Below, in pieces: positions 46,117 to 58,730 of a stretch of 64,000 nt of DNA. The notes beneath the pieces are model-generated. The model was not told the DNA's origin. It ran no database searches and saw only the letters and a list, made by a program, of their open reading frames with translations. The translations under genes were made by a program, and so were the position numbers. The DNA is from Enoplolaimus lenunculus (taxonomy: Eukaryota; Nematoda; Enoplea; Enoplida; Thoracostomopsidae), in the NCBI GenBank assembly GCA_030248215.1, contig JASANG010004128.1, forward strand, positions 434,001-498,000, in the 5' to 3' direction. Positions within the stretch are counted from its first letter, which is position 1. The number at the start of each line of letters is the position of its first letter.

Positions 46117-47289
46117 TTAAAAGTTCACCTGATGTCGTTCGACAATTTGAACTGCAAACTCAACGCACCTGGCAATTTTGTTAAATTAATATCTTTCTGA
46201 TTTACATCAGCCCTATTATTTAATCGCCTATTAACATCGATGCTATATTAAATTTTCTAAAACATTATATTAAGCTAAAATTAAACAAAACACGCATATT
46301 CAAATACAGTTATTGTAATTTATTCGTGTTTAGCGCAGTAACGATTACGTGTTCCTGTAAAAAAAATGCACGTCGAACGTGACCACAACCTTCTTCCTTG
46401 AGTTTATGATTAATTTATTAAACTCGACGGTCGTGGCATGCCAAGAAATTTCGTTTGACTGGAGCAGCCCGGAAACAAACCGGTAAAATATTGGTTCTTA
46501 AAATATAATTGACAAAACGTGAACCATGTTTAAGACAGTAGCTTCTTCGCCTGACAGCAATGAATACAGATCAAGGGGCGGTGCCGCCTCTTGCTATTAT
46601 TATTGGCTTAAATACTTCGTATAATCTCTGTGATTGGCAATCATGCACTCTCTTTGACGCATGCTTACTATTAATATTGGTACAAACATTTGTTTCTGAA
46701 AGTTTACAAAAAAATTGACGTAAACGCGAAAAAAAAACATTTATGATGTCATTACAGAACTGATAGTATTGTAATTTCATAAAAATGTTGTCTTGTGAAA
46801 AGCTTACAGTTAATTCAACAAAAAACATTCGTTTCCGATCGTATCTCGTTGTAGAATTTTTTACAATTAATGTTAATAAATTCGACGACGGGTCAAACAA
46901 TTTTCTGCAAAAAATATATTCGTTATAAGATTTGGAACGAGATATCGAACAGTAAATTGTCGATATATCGTATAAGACATTCAAGAAGTTTAATTAAACC
47001 TGAAATATTAGCGGAAAGTGTTACTAATATAAGACCCGCCATTGCGCAACGCTGATTTTAAATATTCAAATGCAAGAAGTGCCATGATAAGTGTCAGCTT
47101 CCAAGTTCCAATTCTGCATTTTTCATATTATTTTTAATTCATTTTACGAAAAATATTGAATATTAGACGGATAATTTAATTGCTCAAATAACCTAACACA
47201 ATTCTTATTCTTGTTGATATTACTTTAACGATATGTTGCGTGATAATTGCTGAAAATGACACCTTTTTAAAGTATTCAACATACTATAT

Positions 47290-47583
47290 ACCTATTCACA
47301 CGTGCAAGTTTTTGCAGCAAATACATGCACGTTCAACTTGCACGCGCAAGTCTGGTCACAAAGCAGCTTTAAATTTCTTGCAGCTGCAAATTATTCACTG
47401 GAATTCATGTTGTTAAATTTAATTCGCACCTGTGAACACAGAATCAAGTCGCTTGAATTTCTTGCACCTACAGTTTGATTGGTCAACAGGAATGTTCATT
47501 CGAAAATACTCTCAGCTGCTAGTATTTCGTGCAAGTTGCAGCTGCGAGTTCTCGCTGCAGAAACTTGCACGTGTGAATGGGGC
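47290..47583. mobile_element. GTGCAAG-ended MITE, best copy
   Basis: About 294 bp. CCTATTCACACGTGCAAG and TTTTTGCAGC at the left are inverted as GCTGCAGAAACTTGCACG and TGTGAATGGGGC at the right. The interior carries AATTCATG and TTGATTGG(T/C)CAA words shared with the copies at 33383 and 58731. Confidence 0.75.
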
Positions 47584-48629
47584 TTCCTTGAAGATGCGCT
47601 TTGCATCCAAAAAACTGCAGTCGTGCAGTCAACATTTCTCAATATATTTATACGTATCTTGTTTATTGCATCGCAAGTCACTTCCCGCAAAATAGACAAT
47701 TTAGTTCGAATTCTTTTTCTGCGCATTTGATTTCATTCAAATTATTGCGCAAAACGCCGCCACGCAACACATACTGTGCACTGTTTTCCGCCCCCCCTCC
47801 TTCTATTCGTTCAAGTATGCTGCAGTATTTAACTTGCTCAACACAAGTTGCTATACGGGACTTAAAGTTAAGTATGCGAATTTAATTGTGCCACTTTTGT
47901 GTATTTCGCAAAAGTTTGCACAGATATGTGTATAATTTCAAAATGAAATGCAGCTTTTAAATAATTATTAACAGCATATTTGCGTTGTTTACAGTTTTGT
48001 TCGATTCAACAAGCGGACGTCAATACGACACAGTAAAGACATTTGCATCAACATTTTTTCTCTTACCCTTTCTGTATTGTAATAGGGTTTTGCTCAATTC
48101 AACGTAATTCCGAAGCTACGAAACCTTCGTGTGATTTCAGTCACCTGTTGGGATCGATTTTTCTACTCAGATTTATAACGTCTGCTCGCAATTTGCTCAC
48201 GTTAAGTGATTAATCACTACACTGGGGATTCGGTCTTTAATAATTATATTTTACTCTGAGATTCTGAAATATTACAATAACGAAAAACTTGTAGAGGAAA
48301 AATTAACGTTCCCAGTAATGGACCTTGCGCCTAAAATTTTAACTTTTCCTACCGCTAAAATCAATGTTAACGTAAGGGTAATAAGTTATATTGAAAAACA
48401 ACTCCTTGGCTACAACTTCGATGGGCAGATCTAAGAATAACATTCGCAGTAGTCAAATTTGTAATCATACCTAATTGTGCAACCATGATTAACGTAGGAT
48501 ATAATAATTGAGCAGTTTTGTTAGAATCGCTTTCTGTATGAAATAAACTACAAAATAACGCCTTAAATCAAAGTTCCTTTTGCTCTGTAAAGTTAATATT
48601 TTCTAAATATATGTCAGGTAACCTAGAGT

Positions 48630-48771
48630 GCAGTGGCGTATCCGGCGGGGTCTGGTGGGAGACTACGCCAAACGTAGTTGTAGTACTATAAAATATCACT
48701 ACAAAATTTTCGTTCTGATTCCTATTGGTGGACCTAGGTTTAGGTGGCTCCCATTTTGGCTCTGCCAATGC
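48630..48771. mobile_element. Short CAGTGGCG-ended MITE
   Basis: CAGTGGCGTATCCGGCGGGG at the left; at the right CCATTTTGGCTCTGCCAATG, the inverse in decayed form. About 140 bp. Confidence 0.5.
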
Positions 48772-49399
48772 TATAATGGGTATCGAATAATTCTAAGAGT
48801 GCAACATAAAACAAAAAATGTTCTCGCAACTGTTAAAATGAAATTTTCAAATGAATGCGTAATTTTTAAATAACCTTTTATCAATATTTTACAACTTTAT
48901 AAAAGGCATTTATTCTTAACTGTTCATGCACTAATTAGTTACATGCAATCAAATCATTCTGTAAGCCTGACAAAAACTAAGAAAGTTTTAATATCGGAAA
49001 AAGAAAACTTGTAGGAGTTTTCGCAATTATTGAAATAGTAACAAAAACAGATGCAAAACGTGAAGATTCATGTCTGCTGCCCTTGAACGCGGTTAAACTA
49101 GACAAAAAGTGCGCCTGCTGTAAAACTCACGTTGTTTGACGAATAAGAAAAGTGCGAATTTTCCAATAGTTGCAATATGCAAACGGTTGCGTTCATAGTG
49201 CAGAATTGAAATTAACAGTATTTTATGGTGGTAATTATTTAATTAGATATATTTGCGCAAATAACGTCCAAGAAGCATTTTCCTCTAACAACTGACATGA
49301 TTAAAATTATATTATTTTGATAAAAAATAATTGAATAAATATAAAAAATACTACATTTTCAACACTTCGTCCAATTTCCGTTCTGACCATTGTGGGACA

Positions 49400-49540
49400 T
49401 TGGAATTTAGATACAGCGAAACTTATGCTTTGGCTTTAATTTAAATTTAGGTCTAAGATTAGGCTTAAGTTTAGTCTTAATCATGGACTTAGACTCTGGT
49501 TTACGCTTATGCCATGCAGGCAGGTTCGTATAATTTACAA
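49400..49540. repeat. Decayed TTAGGC-type repeat
   Basis: TTTAGGTCTAAGATTAGGCTTA, then GTTTAGTCTTAATCATGG and CTTAGACTCTGGTTTACGC: a weak TTAGGC array on the plus strand. Confidence 0.45.
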
Positions 49541-50056
49541 GGCCAGTAAACGGCAAGCGTCAGTAGTGTGCAACTGCAAATTTGAAATTTCCCATTGAAG
49601 TTGAAATGAAACCATCAAATACTAATATGCAGTGTTCAAAAGGAAGTTTGCCTCGCTCTTCGGCTCCGACAAAAACATACTTTCAGCTGCGGGAAAATAT
49701 TTTTTAGGGTTTCTGAGGAATCTGGAGCGAAGTTTGCTGGATTTGTAGAAAAGTTGTACCAATCAGCGAGTATGAACAACTTTTAACTACACGTTGATGA
49801 TCACTGTTAAAATTTAATAGGTCAGCGTTATTTTGCTCGGTAACTTTGCTTCCCCTCTGGCTTCACCATTTTCACATCGAGATGCACTTGGAGCCGCAAA
49901 TATGAACAGCACAATATTTGACATTCTGAGCTACTTCATATAGAAAACTGATTGATTTTGTGACGTCGCTTTGTTGCAAAGTTTGACACCCTCAAAATCT
50001 TGTAGTATAAATATTGTTCATTATATATTTCAATTCATTTTCCATATTCACAACAG

Positions 50057-50867
50057 TCCAGATCAAACGAAATCGATTTACTTCACATCTCGGACAGGGT
50101 AGAAAAAGTGAACAACAAAATTCTTTAAACATGAAAACGGATCAACTGCGCTGGACGGCCACAAAAAAATCTTTCAAATCTGCCGTAACTTATACAACGC
50201 AAATCGTAATGAATAAAGGTATTTCTCTATAAAAGTTTTCGTTATAAAATATATTCTTCTCCACTGATCAATTTGCATTTCGCTCGAAAAATATAATCGA
50301 TATGAGACGGTTTTGACAAACTGAAAAAGGTCAAAAATTGCGCGTTAAAAATTAACAATTTTACATCAAGTTTACAAATCAAAGAATATTTCGAATAAAA
50401 CTGTTGAACAAAATATGAGTTAAAACATAATTTGAAAAAGCCACAGCGTTTACTAAATAACCATGCTTCTGTAGAAAATCGTTTTAGTTTGTAAACAATG
50501 AAATATTTATTGTCACGATCGTAGTTATCCCTTCATGTACGAGTCCCAAAAAATTTCCAATGGGACTGGCTCGAAGTTCGCAGCATTTTAAACAGCGAAA
50601 AAATATGTGAAGTTTAGGTTAAATATTTTGTCCAGAGAGGGGTAAAGTATTCCATCCTTATTGCTGACTATAAGTATAGATATTGTAGGCTTAAATATGA
50701 GCATGACACTGTGCAAAAATCGATATAAATCATACTGCAACGATTCTGATTTGGATATTTTCAAGATTTACTACATACCCAATACAGGCAGATACAATCA
50801 CCGTAGACAACGTATTACCTTTATCAGAAAAGCCAGTTTTTTGTGGACGATAAAGTTAAAAAAATAG
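50057..50867 (+). CDS. Candidate two-exon gene fragment, unknown product
   Basis: Exon 50057-50218 (acceptor ATTCACAACAG, donor AAAG|GTATTT) and exon 50689-50867 (acceptor ATATTGTAG, stop TAG) join in phase 1. The peptide of about 113 residues is basic (RRQRITFIRKASFLWTIKLK near the end) with no motif I recognise. An upstream first exon would be required, and none was found. The phase match is the main evidence; AT-rich DNA can give this by chance. Confidence 0.25.
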
Positions 50868-51329
50868 ATTCTAAAAGTTGACTGTAAAAATTGCAGCAGT
50901 TAAAAATTCATGCGCTACTACTAGTTATCTGTGGCTTGCGCTTTACCTGTCAGAAAATTTGAGCGTTCTCCTGGTATCTATTGAAAATATTCTTCATTGA
51001 ACACCTGAATTTTATTTTAAAATACTTGGAAAAGCGAAAATAGACATACACAATTACATTTGTGTTATTCATGAATTATAACAATACCGAAATAAACACT
51101 TGGTCAGTGTATTCAGTTCACAAACACAAACAGCATCTAATGTATACGCAGTCACTGTACTTTACTAAAACGCATGAAAATTGAAAACCTAGGCTGAATT
51201 TTTAAAGCCAAAAATTTTGAATCAACAAAACTTCGAACGCTCAGATGAAAACTGTTTTGGAAAATTATAACTCAAAACTGGTTTAAGAGCTTCACAGACG
51301 AAAGCTAAGCTTTATCATCGTTATACAGC

Positions 51330-51425
51330 ACAAAGTATATATACATATATATACAGATATAATATATATATAAGATATATATATACATATATATACAGAT
51401 ATAATATATATATATAATATACAAT
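51330..51425. repeat. AT-rich tandem repeat
   Basis: ATATATATACATATATATAC followed by AGATATAATATATATATA, present about twice in units of about 50 bp. Purely AT with periodic C/G; expected to be length-variable. Confidence 0.8.
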
Positions 51426-52429
51426 GTTTTGCATTTTCCATGTGTGATATTCTATACAGCTGCGAACTCTTTTGCTATTACCAGCTGAATTTTAGGCTTT
51501 ATAACGTTGCATACATGGCTGTTTCTAAAAACAAAAGCTATATATACAAAATTTGATCTGCTTTGCAGATGTATGTTATTGCGTTATGTTGTTATGCTTT
51601 TTCTCATGCCTCTTTTTGAACGTCAAATTTTCGAGGTCAAGCACGAACTGTTTTAAACTCATGAAAACTATCGAAGAGTGTAAAATTACTGCTACAACTT
51701 TTTCGTTGTTCAAGTAGAAGTACGCTGCCAGAGGGAGCACTCGCTTATACAAGACCGCTTCGTCTCTATTACTGAAAAATTATTTAGACCGTGTTAAAAC
51801 AATTCTGTGCTAGGTAATTCTCCCTTGACCCCTCTGTAATCTTCTGACCACTTCGGCTAATAATTCTTTTGTTTGGGGGTATTATATCCTAAGTAAAGTC
51901 ATATATAAGTACAAATTTTGTACATCGATTTGCGATTTATTCGCAGCGGTAATTATTAACTGAATAATATATAACGCGACCAAAACATTATATCTGTCTT
52001 GCCTTATTTGATTATTCGTACCTACATATTGATCGCCGTTTCGTACTACAGAATCATTGAAACACGGTAGTGTTTTCAATATATGTTTCAAGCCTCGAGA
52101 ATACACGATTTTTGAAAGTTTTACAGAATGTTCTCTAGAGGAAAGCAAAGCTGCAATGAGGTAACTTACATATAGAATATACTAATTAGCCACTTCGACA
52201 CCATACACAATTTTGCCGGCTAAACGTCTCGTTTAAGCTGTTATTTAACGTTTGATTTTTGTTAGTTTTACAAAAAACTTGTATTAGAAATATTTATTAC
52301 CATAGCTAGTCGAAATTAATTTTGGATGCTAGGATTGTGGGATGCTAGTGACACCGTGCAATAGATTACGTGTCACTTTGTAGTCTGTTGTACTGAAATT
52401 GCTACTAAGCTGCTTTTTGGGGGATTACA

Positions 52430-52520
52430 ATGGAGCACGTGTACGCTTTATACTAATATTTTGTTTAGGCTTAGGCGTACGCTTAGGAGTAGACTTAGCA
52501 TAAAATCTCACCGTATCCCA
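52430..52520. repeat. Decayed TTAGGC-type repeat
   Basis: TTTGTTTAGGCTTAGGCGTA, CGCTTAGGAGTAGACTTAGC: five hexamers in the TTAGGC orientation, lying directly beside the long inverted-repeat element. Confidence 0.5.
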
Positions 52521-52533
52521 TGTAAAAGAAAGA

Positions 52534-53444
52534 AACTAGGTAAAAGTGCCCCTAGAGGGGACAGATTGTGATATGTTTCGCTTGAAGCACGTAAAAGAGT
52601 TTAAAGAAGGGTTAGTTAGACCATAGATCAGTAGGTAATGTTTATAATATTAGCTCCATAACTTCTATGAAAATAGTTGTCATCTATATCTTTGACGGCT
52701 GTCTTTCAGGATTAACACGCTTGCGGTCAGTGAAACAAGAAACATATGGGCCCTACGAACTTTCATCTGTTAAGCTATAAATTGACACTACGGGTTTTCA
52801 AGGCGTTCTAAAGTACAACTCCAAACATGCAGTTGCTTTTTAAAAGTTAACTCAATTGAGAGCCAGCAGAACATGTTGTTTGAAATATTTAGCAACGTGG
52901 AGGGGTTTCTGGGGGGGAGCCCAAAACGCCCCTAAAACACAATTTGGAAAAGTTTCTCGACTTCACATCATCAAATAGTCGTGGTAAAGATAGCTAAAAT
53001 ATTCGAGCACGTATGCGTGACATTTTTTATTCGATAATCAATAGACGCAATTTGTAATCTTGCAATATTGAAATATTTACTAATCAAGTTTTAGAAACAT
53101 ATTATTTTAAAACTCAAAAAATATCCTCTTCCAGCGAAGAATGCTAGATTAGATCACTTATAAATTAAACATTGTAAAACCCAACAAACGCTAAAATTAA
53201 GCTGATAGGTGATGTCCGCTGGGCCCATATGTTTCTTGTTTCACTGACCGCAAGCGTGTTAACACTGAAAGACAGCCGTCAAAGATACAGATGACAACTA
53301 TTTTCATAGAAGTTATGGAGCTAATATTATAAACATTACCTACTGATCTATGGTCTAACTAACCCTTGTTTAAACTCTTTTTACATGCTTCAAGCGAAAC
53401 ATATCACAATCTGTCCATTCTAGGGGCACTTTTATCTAGTATAA
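52534..53444. mobile_element. DNA transposon with about 215-bp inverted repeats
   Basis: The left arm (52534 to about 52755) starts ACTAGGTAAAAGTGCCCC and the right arm (about 53225-53444) is its inverse, ending GGGGCACTTTTATCTAGT. Words such as GATAGTTGTCATCTATATCTT-type segments, AGACAGCCGTCAAAG and ACCGCAAGCGTGTTAA pair across 0.5 kb. The core (about 470 bp) has no useful open frame. Non-autonomous; superfamily not identified. Confidence 0.82.
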
Positions 53445-53737
53445 TTAAATACCCGCAAATTCTGATAAAACCACAATTTTATAAATATAACCAAACGCCG
53501 CTCATTATTACTTAGCCGGTGTGAAAAACGTTAATTACAAAACATTGTCAAATTTGAACACACGGATTTTGAAACGCAACCTGTACGCAATTTAAGAGCT
53601 GAAATAAGCAATTATTTATATACTCTAACAATTTCACTACATTCTTATAAATAGTTGTGCAAAGGTAACATTATGTTTGTCCACAGTGCCGGAGCACACA
53701 GGGATACGAGCGAGAAGCCAATACGCAATTTAAAACT

Positions 53738-53825
53738 TCGGCGGTTTTTGTTTCGACCGGTTATGGTACGCGCCCTTCAGGGGAGGCCTCCAAATGGTGG
53801 TATGGGGAGCGGCTGCGCCGGCCCT
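53738..53825. repeat. Second copy of the 14205 repeat
   Basis: CGGCGGTTTTTGTTTCGACC, CCCTTCAGGGGAGGC, CCAAATGGTGGTATGGGG. The copies diverge upstream, where 14110-14200 has an extra stretch. Confidence 0.6.
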
Positions 53826-54286
53826 GTTTGTCATAAATGGCGCCCTTCAGCTGTATTGGTCACAAAAAACTTTCAAAAAAGCGATAAAATTGTAACAGAA
53901 AAATTTAATAAAATTTTTAAAAAACATAATAAAAGAAACAAATACATTAACATAACAAATATAACACACGATGGTCACTCATATCTTAAACTATTGAAGA
54001 CGGAACGCACTTTTATAAACATGATTGCAACGAAAAATATAAACGACAAGGCGTTTTTGCTCTAGTTTTACATTTTGAAATGCGGTGATGCAAACATGAT
54101 GAGTTGAGTTTTAGTCATTGGACAAAGAAAAGTAGTTCGCATTCTATAAACGATTTGCTAGAAAACATGATGTTATTGCTTAAAGCACGGTCTGACAACC
54201 ATTCAACGTGTTTTGAGTCGCGTAAAACATTTATTTTAAGCGTAAGACGAACCCTAATATTTTCCTTGCCGACAAATACTCAGAGT

Positions 54287-54455
54287 CAGTGGGATCCAGG
54301 ATTACAAAATTGGGGGGGGGGCAAAATTTCATAGGTAATAAACTAATTTTTTCACCCACACACAAACCACGAACTATTGCCATAAAATTGCTATATAATT
54401 TTTGTCGAGATGCTGTTGGGGGGGCACGGGGTGGCCCCCATGGATCCGCCATTGC
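54287..54455. mobile_element. CAGTGGGATCC-ended MITE with poly-G tracts
   Basis: CAGTGGGATCCAGG at the left with a run of G after it; at the right GGGGCACGGGGTGGCC and TGGATCCGCCATTG. Related in its ends to 32524-32813. Confidence 0.55.
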
Positions 54456-55334
54456 TCAGAGTACAGTGAGACAAGTGTATTGACCTATGGAACAACAGAA
54501 TTTTTGAAGGAAAATATAATCATATATTAGATAAATCATGCTGCGTTTATAAGTCCGTATCCTTTGTCTGCCAGCGCCAGGCCCGTCTTCGGCCTTCAAC
54601 CAGAGGGTTTGGGGGCGCTAATCACGTCCCGATGCATCTTCAAATTATAAAAAAGAAATCGTGTTCTGACCGTATAAATTTTAAATGTTTATGAAGGTTA
54701 AGCGAGCACAACCAAAAACATCTCACTTTCACAATGACACTGTTTAAGCGAAATATATAGTAACAGATCTGCACAATAGCTGTTTATTTTCAATAGATAT
54801 ATAACCTTATGCGGACAATTTCAGAAAAATGTTGGTCTAAAATTTAATTCAAAATCGATTTGCCTCCTGCTATCCGAATATGTCGCACAAACCACTGGAT
54901 TATTATATATTCAAGAAAACTTAGAACCACAAACAAACAAGTATACAAAGCATACATAGAAACAATCCATTCTTAAATACGAAACACACACGAGCGATGT
55001 GGATATATGTATTTTGACCGTTTTGGCGATGCATTGTTCTCCTCCAAAAAGAAATCGTTTGAAATTTTAAATTTTTAAAAATCTTTATTCTGTCTCTCAC
55101 GCGTACGACACTGCGACAACAATCTTGCCGGGGCGATTTTCTTCAATTCAAAAATCGAATTACAAATACGAAAATTTTCAAAAGTTTAAAAGCGAACGTT
55201 GTTTTTTTTTTGCGAGCGAGCACATTTTGTCATAACAATGAGCATCATCATCGTAGTCGTTTTTATACTGCATTTTTACTGTTACCTCGTTTTACAATTT
55301 ATGAGGGCGCGACATTTGCGTGAGATAAACGTTA

Positions 55335-55410
55335 CAGAACGACGTTAGTCGAGCGGTAAGGTATAGGCGACCTATAGGCATAACTTGGTTTTAATTCAAG
55401 TTTACAAATA
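55335..55410 (+). repeat. tRNA-like repeat remnant
   Basis: TTAGTCGAGCGGTAAGG resembles an A box, followed by CGACCTATAGGC and, about 25 nt later, GGTTTTAATTC, a weak B box. Stems unproven; treated as a tRNA-derived repeat. Confidence 0.3.
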
Positions 55411-56857
55411 TACACAGACATGTTAACAAAGACAACAATGAGAAATTTTACGCTGTTGAATCGGCTTTCCAATTCTGTTAATATTTGACTAGCAATTTAC
55501 TATCGGTTTTTCAGAATTCGAACTGCTTAACGTTGGGTTTTGAAAACGAATATATTTTGAAATTTGTTATATATTAAACTTGCTTATTAAAACATGTACA
55601 CAACACACTAAACTTTGCACTGCAAACATGTTCAGCAACTTTGGAACCGCCTCCCTTTTATACGCAGAACATATTTCGTGATCATTTTATTGCCAAAAAG
55701 TATTCTGATTGGCCATCTCCTTATTTCTTAGATATTCAGATGAGTAAGTTACCAATCATTTACGTTTTATTAGATCGGAACAAAAATAGACAAATAGTAT
55801 AAAACCGTTTAAATTTGAAGATCAACGGCATACGGTATTGATTTTTAATATCTTTCAGACAACGTTTATCCTTAGTGATCCGAATAAGAGGAGGAGTTGC
55901 TTCGGTTCAATCATTTTCTTACTCTAAGTACGCTAATTGACATATATGGTCTCTAATTTGATATTTAGATTCGTATTCAGTCAGAATCAAACCAGGAATT
56001 CTCCCACTCATGACTCGTATCCCGTGACCATTATTCGGGTCGGGTTACTGCAGTAGTTGTGAAAAATTGCGACAAGAAGAACATTACTTTACCATTTAAA
56101 ATTTGTAATATTTAATAACTCATAAGTGAAATTAAGCTCAACCAAACAATGTTTATAGAGAATAATTAACATAGTAAATACGAACCGTATAAGATGTATT
56201 CAACATTTTAAATGTGTTCACACACCGCGTGCAAATCGGATAATGTAAAGCAATGGAACCCAGTGGCGTGACTGCAGCGTGGTGCCCCCAACAAAAAATT
56301 TGAAGGCTCTAAAATCAATAAGCCTCCTGCCGAGTTTTTGAAGACCTAGCTCGAGGTCGCGGCTTGTGTATCCGTGCGTCATCGGCTGTGAGATGGGAAA
56401 AGCAACGCTTAATAATGGTCGGGGGAAACTCGCGAGCGAGAAACAAAATAAACCCGAAACGCAATGCCTAAACTGAATTGCATCGAAGGAGCAAATTTTT
56501 TGAAATCGCATGATGGATCGGTGTTGCTGGAATGCCGCAGGTGTCCAGTCGTAATTACGTGGATCAGCTGAAAAAGCCTGCCTTAAAAAGAATCAGTTGA
56601 ATACAATTTCGCGTTCGGTGTGGCGCTCGGTAAACGAGATGTATTTTTGGTATTGATTCCAGTGTTAAACTTCTGGAGCGGGCCAATTTGATTGAATAGG
56701 TATTAAAACAGTACGTTTGAACAACTCGGGAGTGCATTGACCGAGACACAAGACGATAGTTTTGACAAGCTAAAATTTTGGTGCAAAAATCCTTATTTTA
56801 AAACGTTGTGAAAGTCCTCTGGGTCTGAAACAACCCAATTTCCCCATTTATTGTTTG

Positions 56858-56990
56858 TGGGGACGTTAAGCACGGTACTGTAGGAGTCTGCCTACTAAGC
56901 ATAAGCCTAAGCTTAAGTCTAAACCTATAGGTCTAATACTAGCTTTGAGTTAAGCCTAAACTATCCCTTCTTTATTACAGAGTGGAACTG
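56858..56990. repeat. Decayed reverse TTAGGC-type repeat
   Basis: CTAAGCATAAGCCTAAGCTTAAG followed by TCTAAACC and TTAAGCCTAAAC: CCTAAG orientation, no clear termini. Confidence 0.45.
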
Positions 56991-58730
56991 AACTACGAGT
57001 ACCTGCAGGTAAACGCGGGTCGGGTAAAAAACTTCAGACGATAGTCAACCCGCGAATAAAGATTTGTATCACATGGGTCAAAAATTACCAGTCTCTCCGC
57101 GCCTATATAAGGCATTATTCGGAGGTTTTTACTTGGGTTAATTGATAATTTGGTTGCTTTTGATAATAAACTTCATGTGTAATTTCATGATAGCGTAATA
57201 ACGAAAACATAGCCGTAAGGATTCTTTAAAAATACTGCTATCAATTTAGGCGCGGGGAAATGAAGGTGGCGGGTAGAACTTTTTAGCGCGGAGTGGACTC
57301 GCGAGTAAATACTGTTTAACCGCATTGATAAAGCGCGGGTAAAGTATAGAAAAATCCTTTCCCGAATATACACTCTGCACACCCATAGTATCGCTGGCTG
57401 TTAGAGGGCAGGCCGTTTCCCTTATACTTGACATGGGATGGGCCCGCATAACTTTTAGCTTTTAGGAGGTACGTTTCGGTTTTCCCCGTCAATATTGACC
57501 TGGCAAATTATACGATTCAAAATGCTTACAATTCACAATTAATTTTTTACTTAGGTTTTCGCTGGATTGTATATAGATAGTTTTGAGAACATATTTTTAG
57601 GGTTTTGAGTTTACTGAATTTGGAAAACAGTTAATATGAAAGTTGAATTTTAACACCGTGCTAGAACTACCGGTGCCAAAAAAACTGACAAAATTAATTT
57701 TTGATATTTTTCGTAGTTGAGGCGAGTCAAAACTTCTTGGTTGAGTATGGTTTAACATTTGAGTTCAATGAAATGGCTAACAGTAGGCTTTTACAGTTAA
57801 TGATTACAGATTGAAATCAATAATTTACCGCAAAATCAACGCATAACATGAAACGCAACAATGATTTTGAAACGAGCTGTTACGTTTTATCAAATTTCCA
57901 ATCAAGCACATGCGTTTCCAAGTATTGGACAAAAATCACGGAAGAGTGAATAAGGTAAAAAACCAACAAAACAAGTACTATAGTGCACAATACGGTTTGG
58001 TCAAATCAAGGCTTTTTCGGCGTATAACAGGAGTTAAACTAAAATTACTATTTATCCCGTGCCAAGTGAAATTCAACTTTGATCAGTTTTAAAAACCGGA
58101 CTCATTAAATAAACTTACTCGAAAGTTCCAACGCTATTTCGCACTATAGCTGGATCCAAGATTAACAAAATTCAATTTATTTTAACGACAGTTGTATTTA
58201 TATACCAAATAGCGCCGTAAAGAACTGGACTGAATCATAGCATTTGTGCTGGTTTCAGAAGTCTTCTTCCAGTTAATATTCTGTGATGTCAGACCAAAAA
58301 CAATTAAACTGTTTTACGACCAGTAAAATTGGCAAAGTTTTATGAGGTGTGCGCCAAAAACGACTCTTTTTTACTTTCATTCCACCGGTTAAAACCTAGG
58401 TGGTTGCGCCACCAGCCCGAATCCTACGTATGGTCCTCGTAAATTCCGATAAGTTCAGGCCGGAAGCCCTAATGAACCCAACTAAAAAGATTGTTTCAAC
58501 GTTGGGAGAAGGTAGTGTTCCCTCAAGGAGCGTAAGTTTGTTGTAGAAACTACATAGCTTTTATGATCCCCGTCCCTTATTGATGTACACTGTTGCAAAT
58601 ATAGATGGACACTAACTGCATAACACTAAGCCAAATAACATAGATACCTGACACAAAAACGGACAGTAATCAAAAACATGAGTAAACCGAAAAAAGGATA
58701 TCAACTGTAAAGTTCTAAAAATAGCTTTAA

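Larger units (their letters stand above)
46117..50056. other. Upstream region of the large gene, repeat-rich
   Basis: No exon is supported. It contains the GTGCAAG-ended MITE at 47290 and a CAGTGGCG-ended element at 48630, plus AT-rich DNA that should include the promoter of the minus-strand gene. Two open frames of 137 and 61 codons overlap on opposite strands at 46571-47055; neither shows domain or splice support. Confidence 0.45.

Noticed and set aside
46571-46984. 137-codon minus-strand frame upstream of the large gene
   Set aside because: No recognisable motif, overlaps a frame on the other strand, and lacks splice or start context.
53655-54065. 136-codon plus-strand frame
   Set aside because: The first half overlaps the dispersed repeat at 53738; the second half is Lys/Asn/Ile-rich as expected from AT-rich DNA.
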